Shown: positions 48,833-57,708, counted from the stretch's first letter. The stretch: 64,000 nucleotides of DNA from CAIUKV01 sp041659105 (GCA_041659105.1 JBAZYX010000001.1:62001-126000); one strand, 5' to 3'. Translations and numbers: made by a program. The notes: generated by a model not told the origin, from the letters alone.

Positions 48833-49822
48833 CTAGGGGCGAGGGAGGAGGCCGACGGCGTCGCGCGCGCGCCGCATCACGCCGTCGGAGATCGCCTCGG
48901 CCTTCGCTGCGCCCTCGCCGAGCAGCGCGTCGACCGCGCCGGGGTCAGCCGCGAGCTCGGCGTAGCGGGCCTGGAGCGGCGCCAGGAACTCCACGACCGC
49001 CTCCGCGGCGGCGCCCTTGAGGCCCCCGTACCCGCCCGACCCGAACTCGACCTCGAGGTCGGGGATCGGCCGGCCGGTGGTGGCGGCGAGGATCTGGAGC
49101 AGGTTCGACACGCCGGGCTTCGCGTCGGGGTCGAAGCGGACCTCGGTCTCGGAGTCGGTCACCGCGCCCTTGATCCGCTTCGTGATCTGCTTCGGCTCGT
49201 CGAGCAGCGCGATGGTCCCCTGGGGGGAGTCGGCCGACTTCGACATCTTCGCGGTCGGGTTCTGGAGGTCCATGATCCGCGCCCCCACGGGCGGGATCGC
49301 GGCCTCGGGGACGACGAGCGTCTCCCCGAACCGGTGGTTGAAGCGCAGCGCGATGTCGCGCGCGAGCTCGAGGTGCTGGCGCTGGTCGTCGCCCACGGGG
49401 ACGCGGTCGGTGTCGTAGGCGAGGATGTCGGCGGCCATGAGCACCGGGTAGTCGAACAGGCCCACGCTCACCGACTCCTGGCCCTTGCCCTTCTCCTTGA
49501 ACTGGGTCATGCGGCGCAGCTCGCCCATCGTGGCCACGCAGTTGAGCAGCCACGTGAGCTCGGTGTGGGCCCGCACGTGGCTCTGCACGAAGAGGGTGCA
49601 GCGGTGGGGGTCGAGCCCGGCCGCGAGCAGGAGCATCGCGGTGCGCCGGGTGCGGGCGCCGAGCTCGGCCCGCTCGTAGGGCAGCGTCATCGCGTGGAGG
49701 TCGACGACGCAGTACAGGGCGTCGTGCGAGTCCTGGTCGGCCACCCACTGGCGCACCGCCCCGAGGTAGTTGCCCAGGTGCATGTCGCCGGTCGGTTGGA
49801 TCCCCGAGAACACACGAGCCAC
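48833..49822 (-). CDS. trpS: Tryptophanyl-tRNA synthetase
   Basis: 329 aa from the GTG at 49822; frame upstream is not part of the family. HIGH-type motif PTGDMHLGNYLGAV, MAADILAYDTDRVPVGDDQRQHLE (tryptophan pocket), and KMSKS in NPTAKMSKSADSPQG. It charges tRNA-Trp. It stands alone with a TAGCGT box 8 nt before its start. Confidence 0.96.
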   Translation of the reverse strand: MARVFSGIQPTGDMHLGNYLGAVRQWVADQDSHDALYCVVDLHAMTLPYERAELGARTRRTAMLLLAAGLDPHRCTLFVQSHVRAHTELTWLLNCVATMGELRRMTQFKEKGKGQESVSVGLFDYPVLMAADILAYDTDRVPVGDDQRQHLELARDIALRFNHRFGETLVVPEAAIPPVGARIMDLQNPTAKMSKSADSPQGTIALLDEPKQITKRIKGAVTDSETEVRFDPDAKPGVSNLLQILAATTGRPIPDLEVEFGSGGYGGLKGAAAEAVVEFLAPLQARYAELAADPGAVDALLGEGAAKAEAISDGVMRRARDAVGLLPRP

Positions 49823-49830
49823 GGGCGGGC

Positions 49831-49836
49831 ACGCTA
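49831..49836 (-). promoter_or_regulatory. Leaderless -10 box of trpS
   Basis: TAGCGT on the minus strand with an 8-nt spacer to the GTG at 49822. Confidence 0.55.
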
Positions 49837-49931
49837 GCCGGGGCCGGGGTCCCGACCCCGCGGGATCGGGCGAGCGCGCGGCCGGCCACGGCACCCGCCT
49901 CCCGCAGCGCGATCCGACGGGACTGCCGCGG

Positions 49932-49937
49932 TACCCT
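49932..49937 (+). promoter_or_regulatory. Leaderless -10 box of scpA
   Basis: TACCCT with an 8-nt spacer to the ATG at 49946; identical in hexamer to the boxes before the RTGG/TPR gene and ispH. Confidence 0.55.
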
Positions 49938-49945
49938 CGGCGGCG

Positions 49946-50977
49946 ATGGGCTACGAGGTGCGGACACCGGTCTTCGAGGGCCCGTTCGACCTCCTCCTGC
50001 ACCTCATCCTGCGCAGCGAGGTCGAGCTCTTCGAGCTGTCGCTCGCGACGATCGTCGACGAGTACCTGACCGAGATCGAGCGCATGGACACGCTCGACCT
50101 CGACATCGCCACCGAGTTCCTCCTGATCGCGGCAACCCTCGTGGAGCTGAAGGCCCGCCGGCTCCTGCCCGACGTCACGTCCACCGATCTCGACGAGGAG
50201 CTGCTGCGGTTCGAGGCGCGCGACCTGCTCCTCGCCCGTCTGCTCGAGTACAAGACGTTCAAGGACGTCGCCGCGTCGGTGGGGCGCTTGATCGAGCGGG
50301 CCGACCGCAGCCTGCCCCGCGTCACGGGCCCCGAGGAGCCGTACCGGTCCCTCGTGCCCGACCCGCTCGACCGCATCACCACCCGCCAGCTGGCCGCGGC
50401 CGCCCGGCGCGCGTTCGCGCCGAAGGTCACGCCCGTGGTCGACACCGACCACGTGGCGCCCGTGCGTGCGAGCGTGGCCGACGCGATCGTGATCGTCCTC
50501 GACCGGCTCCCGACGGGGATGCCGATGTCGTTCCGGGACCTCGTGTCGGGAGCGGCGGACCGGGTCGAAGCGGTGGTCCGCTTCCTCGCCGTGCTCGAGC
50601 TCTACAAGCAGGGGATGGTCGACATCGACCAGACCGAGACGTTCGGCGCGCTCACGGTCGTGCGCCTCGACGCCGCGAGCGCCCTCGACGCCGACAGCAT
50701 CGCCGACTGGGACTACGACGTCACCGCCGAAGCCGCGGCCCCGGCCGACGCCGAGATCGCCGAGCTCGATGCGGCCCTCGACGCCGAGATCGATGCCGAG
50801 CTCGACGCGGCGATCGACGCCGTGCGCGCCGCGGACGACCGAGACGACGCCGCTGAAGGCGACGCCGACGCCGCTGAACGCGCCGACGAAGAAGAAGACG
50901 ACGAGGACGACGAGGCGGTCGACGCGCTCGACGCGCTCGACGCGCTCGACGCGCTCGACGCCGAGGAGACCGTATGA
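49946..50977 (+). CDS. scpA: Segregation and condensation protein A with long acidic tail
   Basis: 343 aa. The first 250 residues are standard ScpA: FEGPFDLLLHLILRSEVELFELSLATIVDEYL, a middle region with LLEYKTFKDVA, and a C-terminal winged helix (VVRFLAVLELYKQGMVDIDQTETFGALTV). After residue about 255 comes an unusual tail of nearly 90 residues, almost only Asp, Glu and Ala, ending in four DAL units. ScpA is the kleisin of the Smc condensin. The tail is not needed for the family and may be a spacer or interaction surface. It overlaps scpB by 4 bp. Confidence 0.93.
   Translation: MGYEVRTPVFEGPFDLLLHLILRSEVELFELSLATIVDEYLTEIERMDTLDLDIATEFLLIAATLVELKARRLLPDVTSTDLDEELLRFEARDLLLARLLEYKTFKDVAASVGRLIERADRSLPRVTGPEEPYRSLVPDPLDRITTRQLAAAARRAFAPKVTPVVDTDHVAPVRASVADAIVIVLDRLPTGMPMSFRDLVSGAADRVEAVVRFLAVLELYKQGMVDIDQTETFGALTVVRLDAASALDADSIADWDYDVTAEAAAPADAEIAELDAALDAEIDAELDAAIDAVRAADDRDDAAEGDADAAERADEEEDDEDDEAVDALDALDALDALDAEETV
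50921..50956 (+). repeat. Four tandem 9-bp units encoding Asp-Ala-Leu
   Basis: GACGCGCTC repeated four times without change near the 3' end of scpA, codons 326-337. It keeps frame and is probably prone to length change by slippage. Confidence 0.9.
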
Positions 50978-51732
50978 CCGCCGACCCCGCCCCCCGCCCC
51001 GGGTTCCCCGTGGCCCCGCACGCGCACGCCGGCCGCCCGGCGTTCCCCGCGTTCACCGGCGCCGCCGAGCCCGCGGTCGACCCCGGGGACGCCCGGGCCG
51101 AGGCCCGCCGGGCGATCGAGGCGGTGGTGCTCGCGGCCACCGAGCCCGTACCTGCGCGCGACCTCGCCGAGCTCGTGGAGTGCGGCGTCGACCTGGTGGT
51201 CGCGATCTGCCGCGAGCTCGCCGGGGAGTACGAGCGCGAGCAGCGGGGCTTCGTCCTCGCCGAGGTGGCCGGCGGCTACCGCTACCAGACCCACCCCGAC
51301 CTCGCGCCCTACGTCGAGCAGTTCGTGCTCGAGGGCCAGCACGTGCGCATGTCGGGCCCCGCGCTCGAGACGCTCGCAATCGTGGCCTACAAGCAGCCCA
51401 TCACCCGCGGGCAGATCTCCGCGATCCGCGGCGTCAACGTCGAGTCCACCCTGGCCACGCTCGTCCAGCGCGGGTACGTGCAGGAGGTCGGGCGCGACCC
51501 CGGCCCCGGCCTCGCCGCGTTCTACGGCACCACGCCCCGCTTCCTCGAGCGCCTCGGCCTGGCCAGCCTCGCCGAGCTCCCGTCGCTCGGCGACTTCGTG
51601 CCCGGGCCCGAGGTGGTCGAAGCGCTCGAGCGCGGCCTGCGGGCCGACCAGGACCCGCGGCTCGACGCGCCGCCCGTGGAGGCGGCCGCCGACGCGGCCC
51701 CCGAGGGCGGCGCCGGTGACGACGCCGGCTGA
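50974..51732 (+). CDS. scpB: Segregation and condensation protein B
   Basis: 252 aa, ATG overlapping scpA. After a Pro/Ala-rich N-terminus of about 35 residues, the tandem winged-helix region reads AIEAVVLAATEPVPARDLAEL, GFVLAEVAGGYRYQTHPDLAPYV, and LETLAIVAYKQPITRGQISAIRGVN, the most conserved block of ScpB. It completes the Smc-ScpAB complex. Its 3' end overlaps rluB by 17 bp in another frame. Confidence 0.93.
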   Translation: MTADPAPRPGFPVAPHAHAGRPAFPAFTGAAEPAVDPGDARAEARRAIEAVVLAATEPVPARDLAELVECGVDLVVAICRELAGEYEREQRGFVLAEVAGGYRYQTHPDLAPYVEQFVLEGQHVRMSGPALETLAIVAYKQPITRGQISAIRGVNVESTLATLVQRGYVQEVGRDPGPGLAAFYGTTPRFLERLGLASLAELPSLGDFVPGPEVVEALERGLRADQDPRLDAPPVEAAADAAPEGGAGDDAG

Positions 51733-52504
51733 AGGGCCCCAGCGGGTACAGAAGATCCTCGCCCGCGCCGGCCTCGGTTCCCGCCGGGCCTGTGAGGAGC
51801 TGATCGCCGAGGGCCGGGTGACCGTCGACGGCGCGGTGGTCGTGCTCGGCGACCGCGTCGACCCCGACCACCAGGCGCTCGCAGTCGACGGTGTCCCCGT
51901 GCCCACGCGGCCGGGGCTCGTGTACTACCTGCTCAACAAGCCCGCCGGGGTGGTCACCACCGCCGACGACCCCCAGGGCCGACGCACGGTGGTCGACCTC
52001 GTGCCCGTGGAGCCCCGGGTGTTCCCGGTCGGGCGGCTCGACTACGACACCGAGGGCCTGCTGCTGTGCACCAACGACGGCGACCTCGCCCAGCGGCTGA
52101 CCCACCCCCGCTACGGGGTGGAGAAGACGTACCTCGCGGAGGTGGAGGGCGTGCCCACGCCCGCCGCCCTGCGCCGGCTCCGGGAGGGGGTGGAGCTCGA
52201 CGACGGGCCGACCGCCCCGGCCCGGGCCCACCTCGTCCAGCCCGGTCCCGAGACGAGCGCGATCGAGCTGGTCATCCACGAGGGCCGCAACCGCCAGGTC
52301 CGGCGGATGTGCGAAGCGGTCGGCCACCCGGTGCGACGGCTGGTGCGCACCAACATCGGGTCGCTGCGCGACCCCGACCTCGCCCCGGGCGCCTGGCGGG
52401 AGCTCACCCAGGGGGAGGTCCGGGCGCTGTACACCGCGGCGACCGCGCCCGAGGGCGACGCGGACGCGGCATCCGCCCCGGGTCCCGACCACCCTCCGCA
52501 GTAA
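51716..52504 (+). CDS. rluB: Large-subunit pseudouridine synthase RluB-like
   Basis: 262 aa from the GTG at 51716. An S4 domain (about 8-65, QKILARAGLGSRRACEELI) precedes the synthase core with catalytic Asp in VGRLDYDTEGLLLCTNDGDLA, then HEGRNRQVRRMCEAVGHPV. It makes pseudouridine in 23S rRNA helix 89/90 region in known members (E. coli RluB acts at U2605). The scpA-scpB-rluB order is conserved across Gram-positive bacteria. Confidence 0.93.
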   Translation: MTTPAEGPQRVQKILARAGLGSRRACEELIAEGRVTVDGAVVVLGDRVDPDHQALAVDGVPVPTRPGLVYYLLNKPAGVVTTADDPQGRRTVVDLVPVEPRVFPVGRLDYDTEGLLLCTNDGDLAQRLTHPRYGVEKTYLAEVEGVPTPAALRRLREGVELDDGPTAPARAHLVQPGPETSAIELVIHEGRNRQVRRMCEAVGHPVRRLVRTNIGSLRDPDLAPGAWRELTQGEVRALYTAATAPEGDADAASAPGPDHPPQ

Positions 52505-52507
52505 CCT
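52502..52507 (+). promoter_or_regulatory. Leaderless -10 box of aroH
   Basis: TAACCT overlaps the rluB stop and stands 7 nt before the GTG at 52515. It would start the aroH-tyrA-aroA-cmk-plsC transcript. Confidence 0.6.
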
Positions 52508-52514
52508 CGCCGCC

Positions 52515-52877
52515 GTGAGAGTCGTGGGCCTGCGCGGGGCCATCACCTGCACCGAGGACAGCGCGGCCGAGATCGAGGCCAAGACCCAGCGGGTGGTCAA
52601 GGAGCTCCTGACCCGCAACGAGGTCGCCGACGCCGACCTCGTGAGCATCATCGTGACCACCACCCCCGACCTCACCGCCACCTACCCCGCCAGCTCGGTC
52701 CGGGCGCTCGGCTACGACGACGTGCCCCTGCTCGGCGCGGTCGAGGCCGGGGTGGCAGGCGGGCTGCCCCGATGCATCCGGGTGCTCGTCCACTGCTACA
52801 GCAGCCGCAGCCGGGCCGAGGTGCAGCACGTGTACCTGGAGGAGGCGCGCAACCTTCGCGCCGACCTCCCGCAGTGA
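52515..52877 (+). CDS. aroH: Chorismate mutase, AroH type
   Basis: 120 aa, GTG start. The trimeric alpha/beta-barrel AroH family is clear: VVGLRGAITCTEDSAAEIEAKTQRVVKEL with the active-site Arg near the N-terminus, DLVSIIVTTTPDLTATYPA, and RCIRVLVHCYSSRSRAEVQHVYLEEARNLR with the second active-site Arg. It turns chorismate into prephenate, the substrate of the TyrA encoded next, with which it overlaps in GTGA. Confidence 0.94.
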   Translation: MRVVGLRGAITCTEDSAAEIEAKTQRVVKELLTRNEVADADLVSIIVTTTPDLTATYPASSVRALGYDDVPLLGAVEAGVAGGLPRCIRVLVHCYSSRSRAEVQHVYLEEARNLRADLPQ

Positions 52878-53980
52878 TCGACCGGGGCTCGGTGACCCGC
52901 ATCGCCGTCCTCGGGACGGGCCTGGTCGGTGGTTCCGTCGGGCTCGCGGCACGCGCCCGCGCGCTCCACGTCACCGGATACGACCCCGATCCCGGGCGGG
53001 CCGAGCGCGCGTTCGCGATCGGTGCGATCGACGTCGTGGCACCCGATCTCGCCGCCGCGATCGTCGACGCCGACCTCGTCGTGGTCGCCGCTCCCGTCGG
53101 GCGCACCGCGGAGGTCGCGGTCGCCGCGCTCGCCGCCGGGGCGCGCCTGGTCACCGACGTGGGGTCCGTCAAGGCCGCAGTGGTGGACGCGGTGGAGGCG
53201 GCCCGGCCGGACGACGCGGACCGCTTCGTGGGCGGCCACCCGATGGCCGGCTCGGAGCAGGACGGGCTCGACGGCGCCGACGCCGAGATGTTCGTGGGCG
53301 CCACCTGGGTGCTCACGCCCACGCCCACCACCGATCCCGGCGCGTTCGAGACGGTGCGCGACTTCGCCGTCGCGCTGGGCGCCGAGGTGATCGCGGTGAG
53401 CCCGCGCCACCACGACGCGCTCGTCGCGGTGGTGAGCCACGTACCCCAGCTCGCGGCCACCACGCTCATGGACGTCGCGGCCCGTCGGGGCGAGGAGCAC
53501 GCCACCCTGTTGCGGCTCGCCGCCGGCGGCTTCCGCGACATGACCCGCATCGCGGCGAGCCACCCGGCGATCTGGCCCGACATCTGCGTGGCCAACCGCG
53601 ACGCGATCGTCGAGAGCCTCGACGACTACCTCGTCGCGCTCGGGGCCGTGCGCGACCTCGTGGCCGGCGCCGACCGCGGGGGCCTGCTCGACCTGCTCGA
53701 GCGGGCCCGGGCCGCGCGTCGCAACCTCCCGGTGGGCACGCCCACCGGCGCGGCGCTGGTGGAGCTGCGGGTCCCGGTGCCCGACCGGCCGGGCGTGCTC
53801 GCCGAGGTCACCACCGCCGCCGGCCTGCTCGGGGTCAACATCGTCGACCTCGAGATCGCGCATTCGGGCGAGGGCACCGGCGGTGTGCTCGTGCTCGTGA
53901 TCCCCGAGGCGAGCACCGAGGTGTTCGAGGACGAGCTCACCGAACGCGGCTACCACCATTCGCGCCGGGTGCTGTCGTGA
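52874..53980 (+). CDS. tyrA: Prephenate dehydrogenase with C-terminal ACT domain
   Basis: 368 aa, GTG in a GTGA overlap with aroH. The Rossmann loop is VLGTGLVGGSVGLA; prephenate-binding HPMAGSEQDGLDGADAEMF follows and the helical dimer domain contains SPRHHDALVAVVSHVPQLAA. An ACT domain (about 295-365, LRVPVPDRPGVLAEVTTAAG) suggests tyrosine feedback. It makes 4-hydroxyphenylpyruvate for tyrosine. Its stop overlaps aroA by 4 bp. Confidence 0.94.
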   Translation: MIDRGSVTRIAVLGTGLVGGSVGLAARARALHVTGYDPDPGRAERAFAIGAIDVVAPDLAAAIVDADLVVVAAPVGRTAEVAVAALAAGARLVTDVGSVKAAVVDAVEAARPDDADRFVGGHPMAGSEQDGLDGADAEMFVGATWVLTPTPTTDPGAFETVRDFAVALGAEVIAVSPRHHDALVAVVSHVPQLAATTLMDVAARRGEEHATLLRLAAGGFRDMTRIAASHPAIWPDICVANRDAIVESLDDYLVALGAVRDLVAGADRGGLLDLLERARAARRNLPVGTPTGAALVELRVPVPDRPGVLAEVTTAAGLLGVNIVDLEIAHSGEGTGGVLVLVIPEASTEVFEDELTERGYHHSRRVLS

Positions 53981-55274
53981 CCGAGGTGCGGATCCACGGC
54001 GGTGCGCCACTGACCGGACGGCTGCGGCTGCCGGGCTGCAAGGGCGTGTCGCACCGGGCGCTGTTCGCCGCGGGGATCGCCGACGGGGAGAGCAACCTCG
54101 CCAACCTCGGCACCGGCCGCGACGTCGCGAGCACGCACGCGGTGCTCGGCCGCCTCGGGGTGATGGTCGAGACCGTCGGCGACCACGCCGTCCGGGTCGC
54201 GGGCCGGGGCTTCGCCGGGCTCGCGGAGCCGGCCGAGGTGCTCGACTGCGGCAACTCCGGCACCACGATGCGCTTCCTCGCCGGCCTGTGCGCGGGGTTG
54301 CCGTTCCTCAGCGTGCTCGTCGGCGACGCGTCGCTGTCGCAGCGCCCGATGGCGCGCGTGCTCGACCCGTTGCGGGCCATGGGCGCGACGGTCGACGGAC
54401 GCGACGGGGGTCGGCGGGCCCCGCTCGTGGTCCGGGGCGGCGCGCTGCACGGCGTGCGGCACGAGCTCGCGGTGGCCAGCGGGCAGGTGAAGACCGCGCT
54501 CGTGCTCGCGGGGCTCCAGGCCGACGGCGAGACCGAGATCGTCGAGCCCGCCCCCAGCCGCGACCACACGGAGCGGCTGCTCGGCTCCCTCGGCGCGCCG
54601 GTCGAGGTGGTCGACGCCCGCACCACCCGCGTGCGGGCCGGTTCGGTGGCGCCGTTCGACCTCGAGGTGCCGGGCGACCCGTCGTCCGCCGCCTTCTTCG
54701 TGGTGCGGCGCTGCTCGTCCCGGGCTCGCACGTCGTGCTCGAGGACGTGCTCGGCAACCCCGAGCGCATCGCCTACCTCGACGTGCTGCGCGAGATGGGC
54801 GGCGCGATCACCGTGCACGCGCGCGGGGAGCGCGGGGGCGAGCCCGTGGTCGACATCGAGGTCGAGGCGTCCGCGCTGCACGGCACCGTCATCGCGAGCC
54901 GGGAGGCGATCGTCGACGAGCTGCCCGTCCTCGCGGTGGCGGGGGCGTTCGCCGAGGGCCCGACCGAGATCGTCGACGCCGCCGAGCTGCGGGTGAAGGA
55001 GAGCGACCGCGTGGCCACCCTCGCCGAGGAGCTGGGCAAGCTCGGCGTGGGCGTGGAGGTACGCCCGGACGGCCTCGGCATCCGGGGTGGTGCCGCGGGC
55101 GCGACCGCGGCCGTGCCGTTCGCCGGTCACGGCGACCACCGCATCGCCATGGCGGCCGCGGTCGCCGCGGCGGCGGGGACGGGCGACGCCACGGTCACCG
55201 GCTGGGACGCGGTCGCGATCTCGTATCCGGAGTTCGCGGCGCACCTTCGCGCCCTGGGAGGGGCGGTCGGGTGA
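53977..55274 (+). pseudogene. aroA: 5-enolpyruvylshikimate-3-phosphate synthase, split by one frameshift
   Basis: The gene starts at the GTG at 53977 and reads LPGCKGVSHRALFAAG, CGNSGTTMRFLAG and ASGQVKTALVLAG in one frame to EVPGDPSSAAFFVV (about 54705). From there only the -1 frame continues the family: AALLVPGSHVVLEDVLGNP from 54705, then VDELPVLAVAG, AELRVKESDR and GHGDHRIAMAAAV to the stop at 55274. A GTGGTGGCGGCG changed to GTGGTGCGGCGC by loss of one G would explain it. Both halves are otherwise intact, and the next gene overlaps the stop. It is likely a sequence error or a very young mutation. Near the N-terminus, Gly stands where E. coli has Ser23. Confidence 0.88.
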
Positions 55275-55957
55275 TCCGGGTCATCGCCGTCGACGGGCCG
55301 TCGGGCTCGGGCAAGTCCACCGTGTCGCGCGCCCTCGCGACCCGCCTCGGCCTCGAGGTCCTCGACACCGGTGCGATGTACCGGGCGGTGACGCTCGCGG
55401 TGCTGGAGTCCGGCGTGGCGCTCGACGACGCCGGTGCCGCCGGCACGATCGCCGCCCGGGCCCGGATCGAGGTGGGGGAGCGGGTGCTGCTCGACGGCCG
55501 CGACGTGAGCGCGGCGATCCGCGGGCCCGAGGTCACCGGCGCGGTGTCGGCGGTGTCGGCGCACCCCGCGGTGCGCACGGTGCTCGTCGACCGGCAGCGG
55601 GCCTGGGTGGCCGAGCGCGGCGGTGGGGTGGTGGAGGGTCGCGACATCGGGACGGTGGTGTTCCCCGACGCGCCGCTCAAGGTGTTCCTGACCGCGAGCG
55701 AGGCCGAGCGCGCTCGGCGTCGCCACGGCGACGAAGCCGCCGCGGCGCGGGTGGTCGACGTGCAGGCCGTGGCCGAAGACCTCGCCCGCCGCGACCAGCT
55801 CGACCAGAGCCGCGCCACGTCACCGCTCGCCGCGGCCGACGACGCCGTGGTGGTCGACAGCACCGACCAGGGGATCGACGAGATCGTCGCCGACCTGCTC
55901 GCGCTCGCAGACGCGCGCTTCGCGCCGGCGCCCGGTCGCGGCGCGGGCGCCGGCTGA
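55271..55957 (+). CDS. cmk: Cytidylate kinase
   Basis: 228 aa, GTG in a GTGA overlap with aroA. P-loop AVDGPSGSGKSTVSRALA at residues 6-23, then LEVLDTGAMYRAVTLAVLE, the NMP-binding GRDVSAAIRGPEV and GRDIGTVVFPDAPLKVFLTAS. It phosphorylates CMP and dCMP. cmk next to der is common in actinobacteria (Rv1712-Rv1713); here plsC, ispH and a DUF512 gene stand between them. Confidence 0.95.
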   Translation: MIRVIAVDGPSGSGKSTVSRALATRLGLEVLDTGAMYRAVTLAVLESGVALDDAGAAGTIAARARIEVGERVLLDGRDVSAAIRGPEVTGAVSAVSAHPAVRTVLVDRQRAWVAERGGGVVEGRDIGTVVFPDAPLKVFLTASEAERARRRHGDEAAAARVVDVQAVAEDLARRDQLDQSRATSPLAAADDAVVVDSTDQGIDEIVADLLALADARFAPAPGRGAGAG

Positions 55958-56631
55958 TGTTCTACAAGTTCTGGCGCTCGCTCATCGTCGGCCTCGCGTA
56001 CCTGCTGTTCGGGGTGCAGGTCCGGGGCAAGGACCGCGTTCCGCCCCGCGGCGTGTACATCCTCGCCCCGTCGCACCGGTCGCTGCTCGACATCCCCTTC
56101 GCCGCCACCGTCACCCGGCGCCGCCTGCGCTTCATGGCCAAGAAGGAGATCTTCGCGGGGCCGTTCTGGAGCTGGGTGTTCAACCAGCTCGGAGCCGTCG
56201 CGGTCGACCGCGACGGCAACGACCGCGCCGCGCTCAAGGCGATCGAGGTCGCGCTCCACCAAGGAGAGCCCGTCGTGATCTTCCCGGAGGGCACGCGCCG
56301 GGAGGGACCGCAGCTCGGCCCGTTGGCGTCGGGTGCGGCCTACCTCGCGTTGCGGACCGGGGTCCCGATCGTCCCGGTGGGCGTCGGCGGCAGCGAGCAC
56401 CCGGTGGTGCGGCGCCGGGGGATCCCGTGGTGGTCGCGTGTCGGCGTGGTGGTGGGGGAGCCCATCGTCGTCGAGGCGGCGACGGGCACGATCAAGCGCT
56501 CGTCCATCACCGCGCTCGACGAGGAGCTGCGGTTGCGGCTGCAGGCCTGCTTCGACGAGGCGGTGGCGTGGTCGGTGACGCGCTCAGGCGGGCAGGGCGG
56601 ATACAGCGGCCAGCCCGGCCAACGCGTCTGA
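55957..56631 (+). CDS. plsC: 1-acylglycerol-3-phosphate acyltransferase
   Basis: 224 aa, ATG overlapping the cmk stop (TGATG). The acyltransferase boxes are HRSLLD (HX4D) in APSHRSLLDIPFAAT, the glycerophosphate-binding FPEGTRREG and IVPVGVGGSEH. A TM helix is at about 8-25. It makes phosphatidic acid. Its last 48 bp overlap the 3' end of ispH on the other strand, so the C-terminal RSGGQGGYSGQPGQRV may be an extension without function. Confidence 0.9.
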   Translation: MFYKFWRSLIVGLAYLLFGVQVRGKDRVPPRGVYILAPSHRSLLDIPFAATVTRRRLRFMAKKEIFAGPFWSWVFNQLGAVAVDRDGNDRAALKAIEVALHQGEPVVIFPEGTRREGPQLGPLASGAAYLALRTGVPIVPVGVGGSEHPVVRRRGIPWWSRVGVVVGEPIVVEAATGTIKRSSITALDEELRLRLQACFDEAVAWSVTRSGGQGGYSGQPGQRV

Positions 56632-57702
56632 CGCGTCCACCGCGCGGTCGTCGGCGAACACGCCGCCGAGCGTGCGGGCGCGGTCGGGGTCGCCGCCGAG
56701 CAGGAGCGCGGCGGTGGCGTCGAGCGCGGGGAGCAGCTCGCGCAGCTCGCGCGGCGGCGGGAAGTACTCGTCCTCGTCGGTGACGTAGACCGGCTCGATG
56801 CCGTCGACGGGGTCGAGCCGCTCGATCACCGAGCGTACGAGGTCGTCGGGTGCGCTCGCGCCGGCGGTGACGCCGACGACCTTCACGCCGTCGAGCTGCG
56901 CGGCGTCGAGCTCGTCGGGCCCGTCGACGCGCATCACGCGGGAGCAGCCCGCGCGGCGGGCGACCTCCACGAGGGCGAGCGTGTTGGAGGAGTTCGCGCT
57001 GCCGATCACCACGATCGCGTCGGCGCGGTCGGCGATGACGCGCAGCGCGGCCTGGCGGTTGGTGGTGGCGAAGCAGAGGTCGTCGCGCGCCGCCGTCCAC
57101 AGGTCGGGGTGCTCGTCGCGGGTGCGCTCGACGATGCCCTGCCAGTCGTGCAGCGCGAGGGTCGTCTGCGCCAGGACCGCGACCTTCTCACCCGCGAGCT
57201 CCGGCAACACGTGATCGAGGTCGTGCTCGTGCTCGACGAGGCGCATCGCTCCGGGCGCGACGGCCAGCGTGCCCTCGGCTTCGTCGTGCCCGGCGTGGCC
57301 GACGTAGAGGATGGTGTAGCCCTTCTGGGCGCGGACCTTGGCCTCGTGGTGCACCTTCGTCACCAGCGGGCACACCGCGTTGACCACGAACCGGCCCCGC
57401 TCGCGGGCCGCCGCCACGACCTCGGGGGCGCTCCCGTGGGCCGAGAGCATGAGGGGCGCGCCGGCCGGGACCTCGTCCACGGAGTCGACGAAGACGACGC
57501 CCTGGGCGCGGAACCGCTCCACCACCAGCCGGTTGTGGACGATCTCGTGGTAGCAGTAGACGGGCGGCTCGAAGACCCGGACCATCCACACCAGGGCCTT
57601 GATGGCCATCTCCACGCCGGCGCAGAAGCCACGCGGCTCGGCGAGGAGCACCCGCTCGACGCCGGGATGCGGGGCGGCCGGCGGGGGAGGGGGCGCGGGC
57701 AC
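56584..57702 (-). CDS. ispH: 4-hydroxy-3-methylbut-2-enyl diphosphate reductase
   Basis: 372 aa from the GTG at 57702. The three Fe-S cysteines are at 27 (RGFCAGVEMAI), 111 (NAVCPLVTKVH) and about 210 (LCFATTNRQ), with substrate-binding His56 and His89, and GSANSSNT. It makes IPP and DMAPP in the last MEP-pathway step. The C-terminus is about 50 residues longer than E. coli IspH; the extra part overlaps plsC tail to tail. A TACCCT box stands 6 nt before the start. Confidence 0.95.
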   Translation of the reverse strand: MPAPPPPPAAPHPGVERVLLAEPRGFCAGVEMAIKALVWMVRVFEPPVYCYHEIVHNRLVVERFRAQGVVFVDSVDEVPAGAPLMLSAHGSAPEVVAAARERGRFVVNAVCPLVTKVHHEAKVRAQKGYTILYVGHAGHDEAEGTLAVAPGAMRLVEHEHDLDHVLPELAGEKVAVLAQTTLALHDWQGIVERTRDEHPDLWTAARDDLCFATTNRQAALRVIADRADAIVVIGSANSSNTLALVEVARRAGCSRVMRVDGPDELDAAQLDGVKVVGVTAGASAPDDLVRSVIERLDPVDGIEPVYVTDEDEYFPPPRELRELLPALDATAALLLGGDPDRARTLGGVFADDRAVDASDALAGLAAVSALPA

Positions 57703-57708
57703 GGAGCC

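Noticed and set aside
54700..54710. Programmed -1 frameshift in aroA
   Set aside because: No X-XXY-YYZ slippery site or clear downstream pseudoknot; a lost G is simpler.
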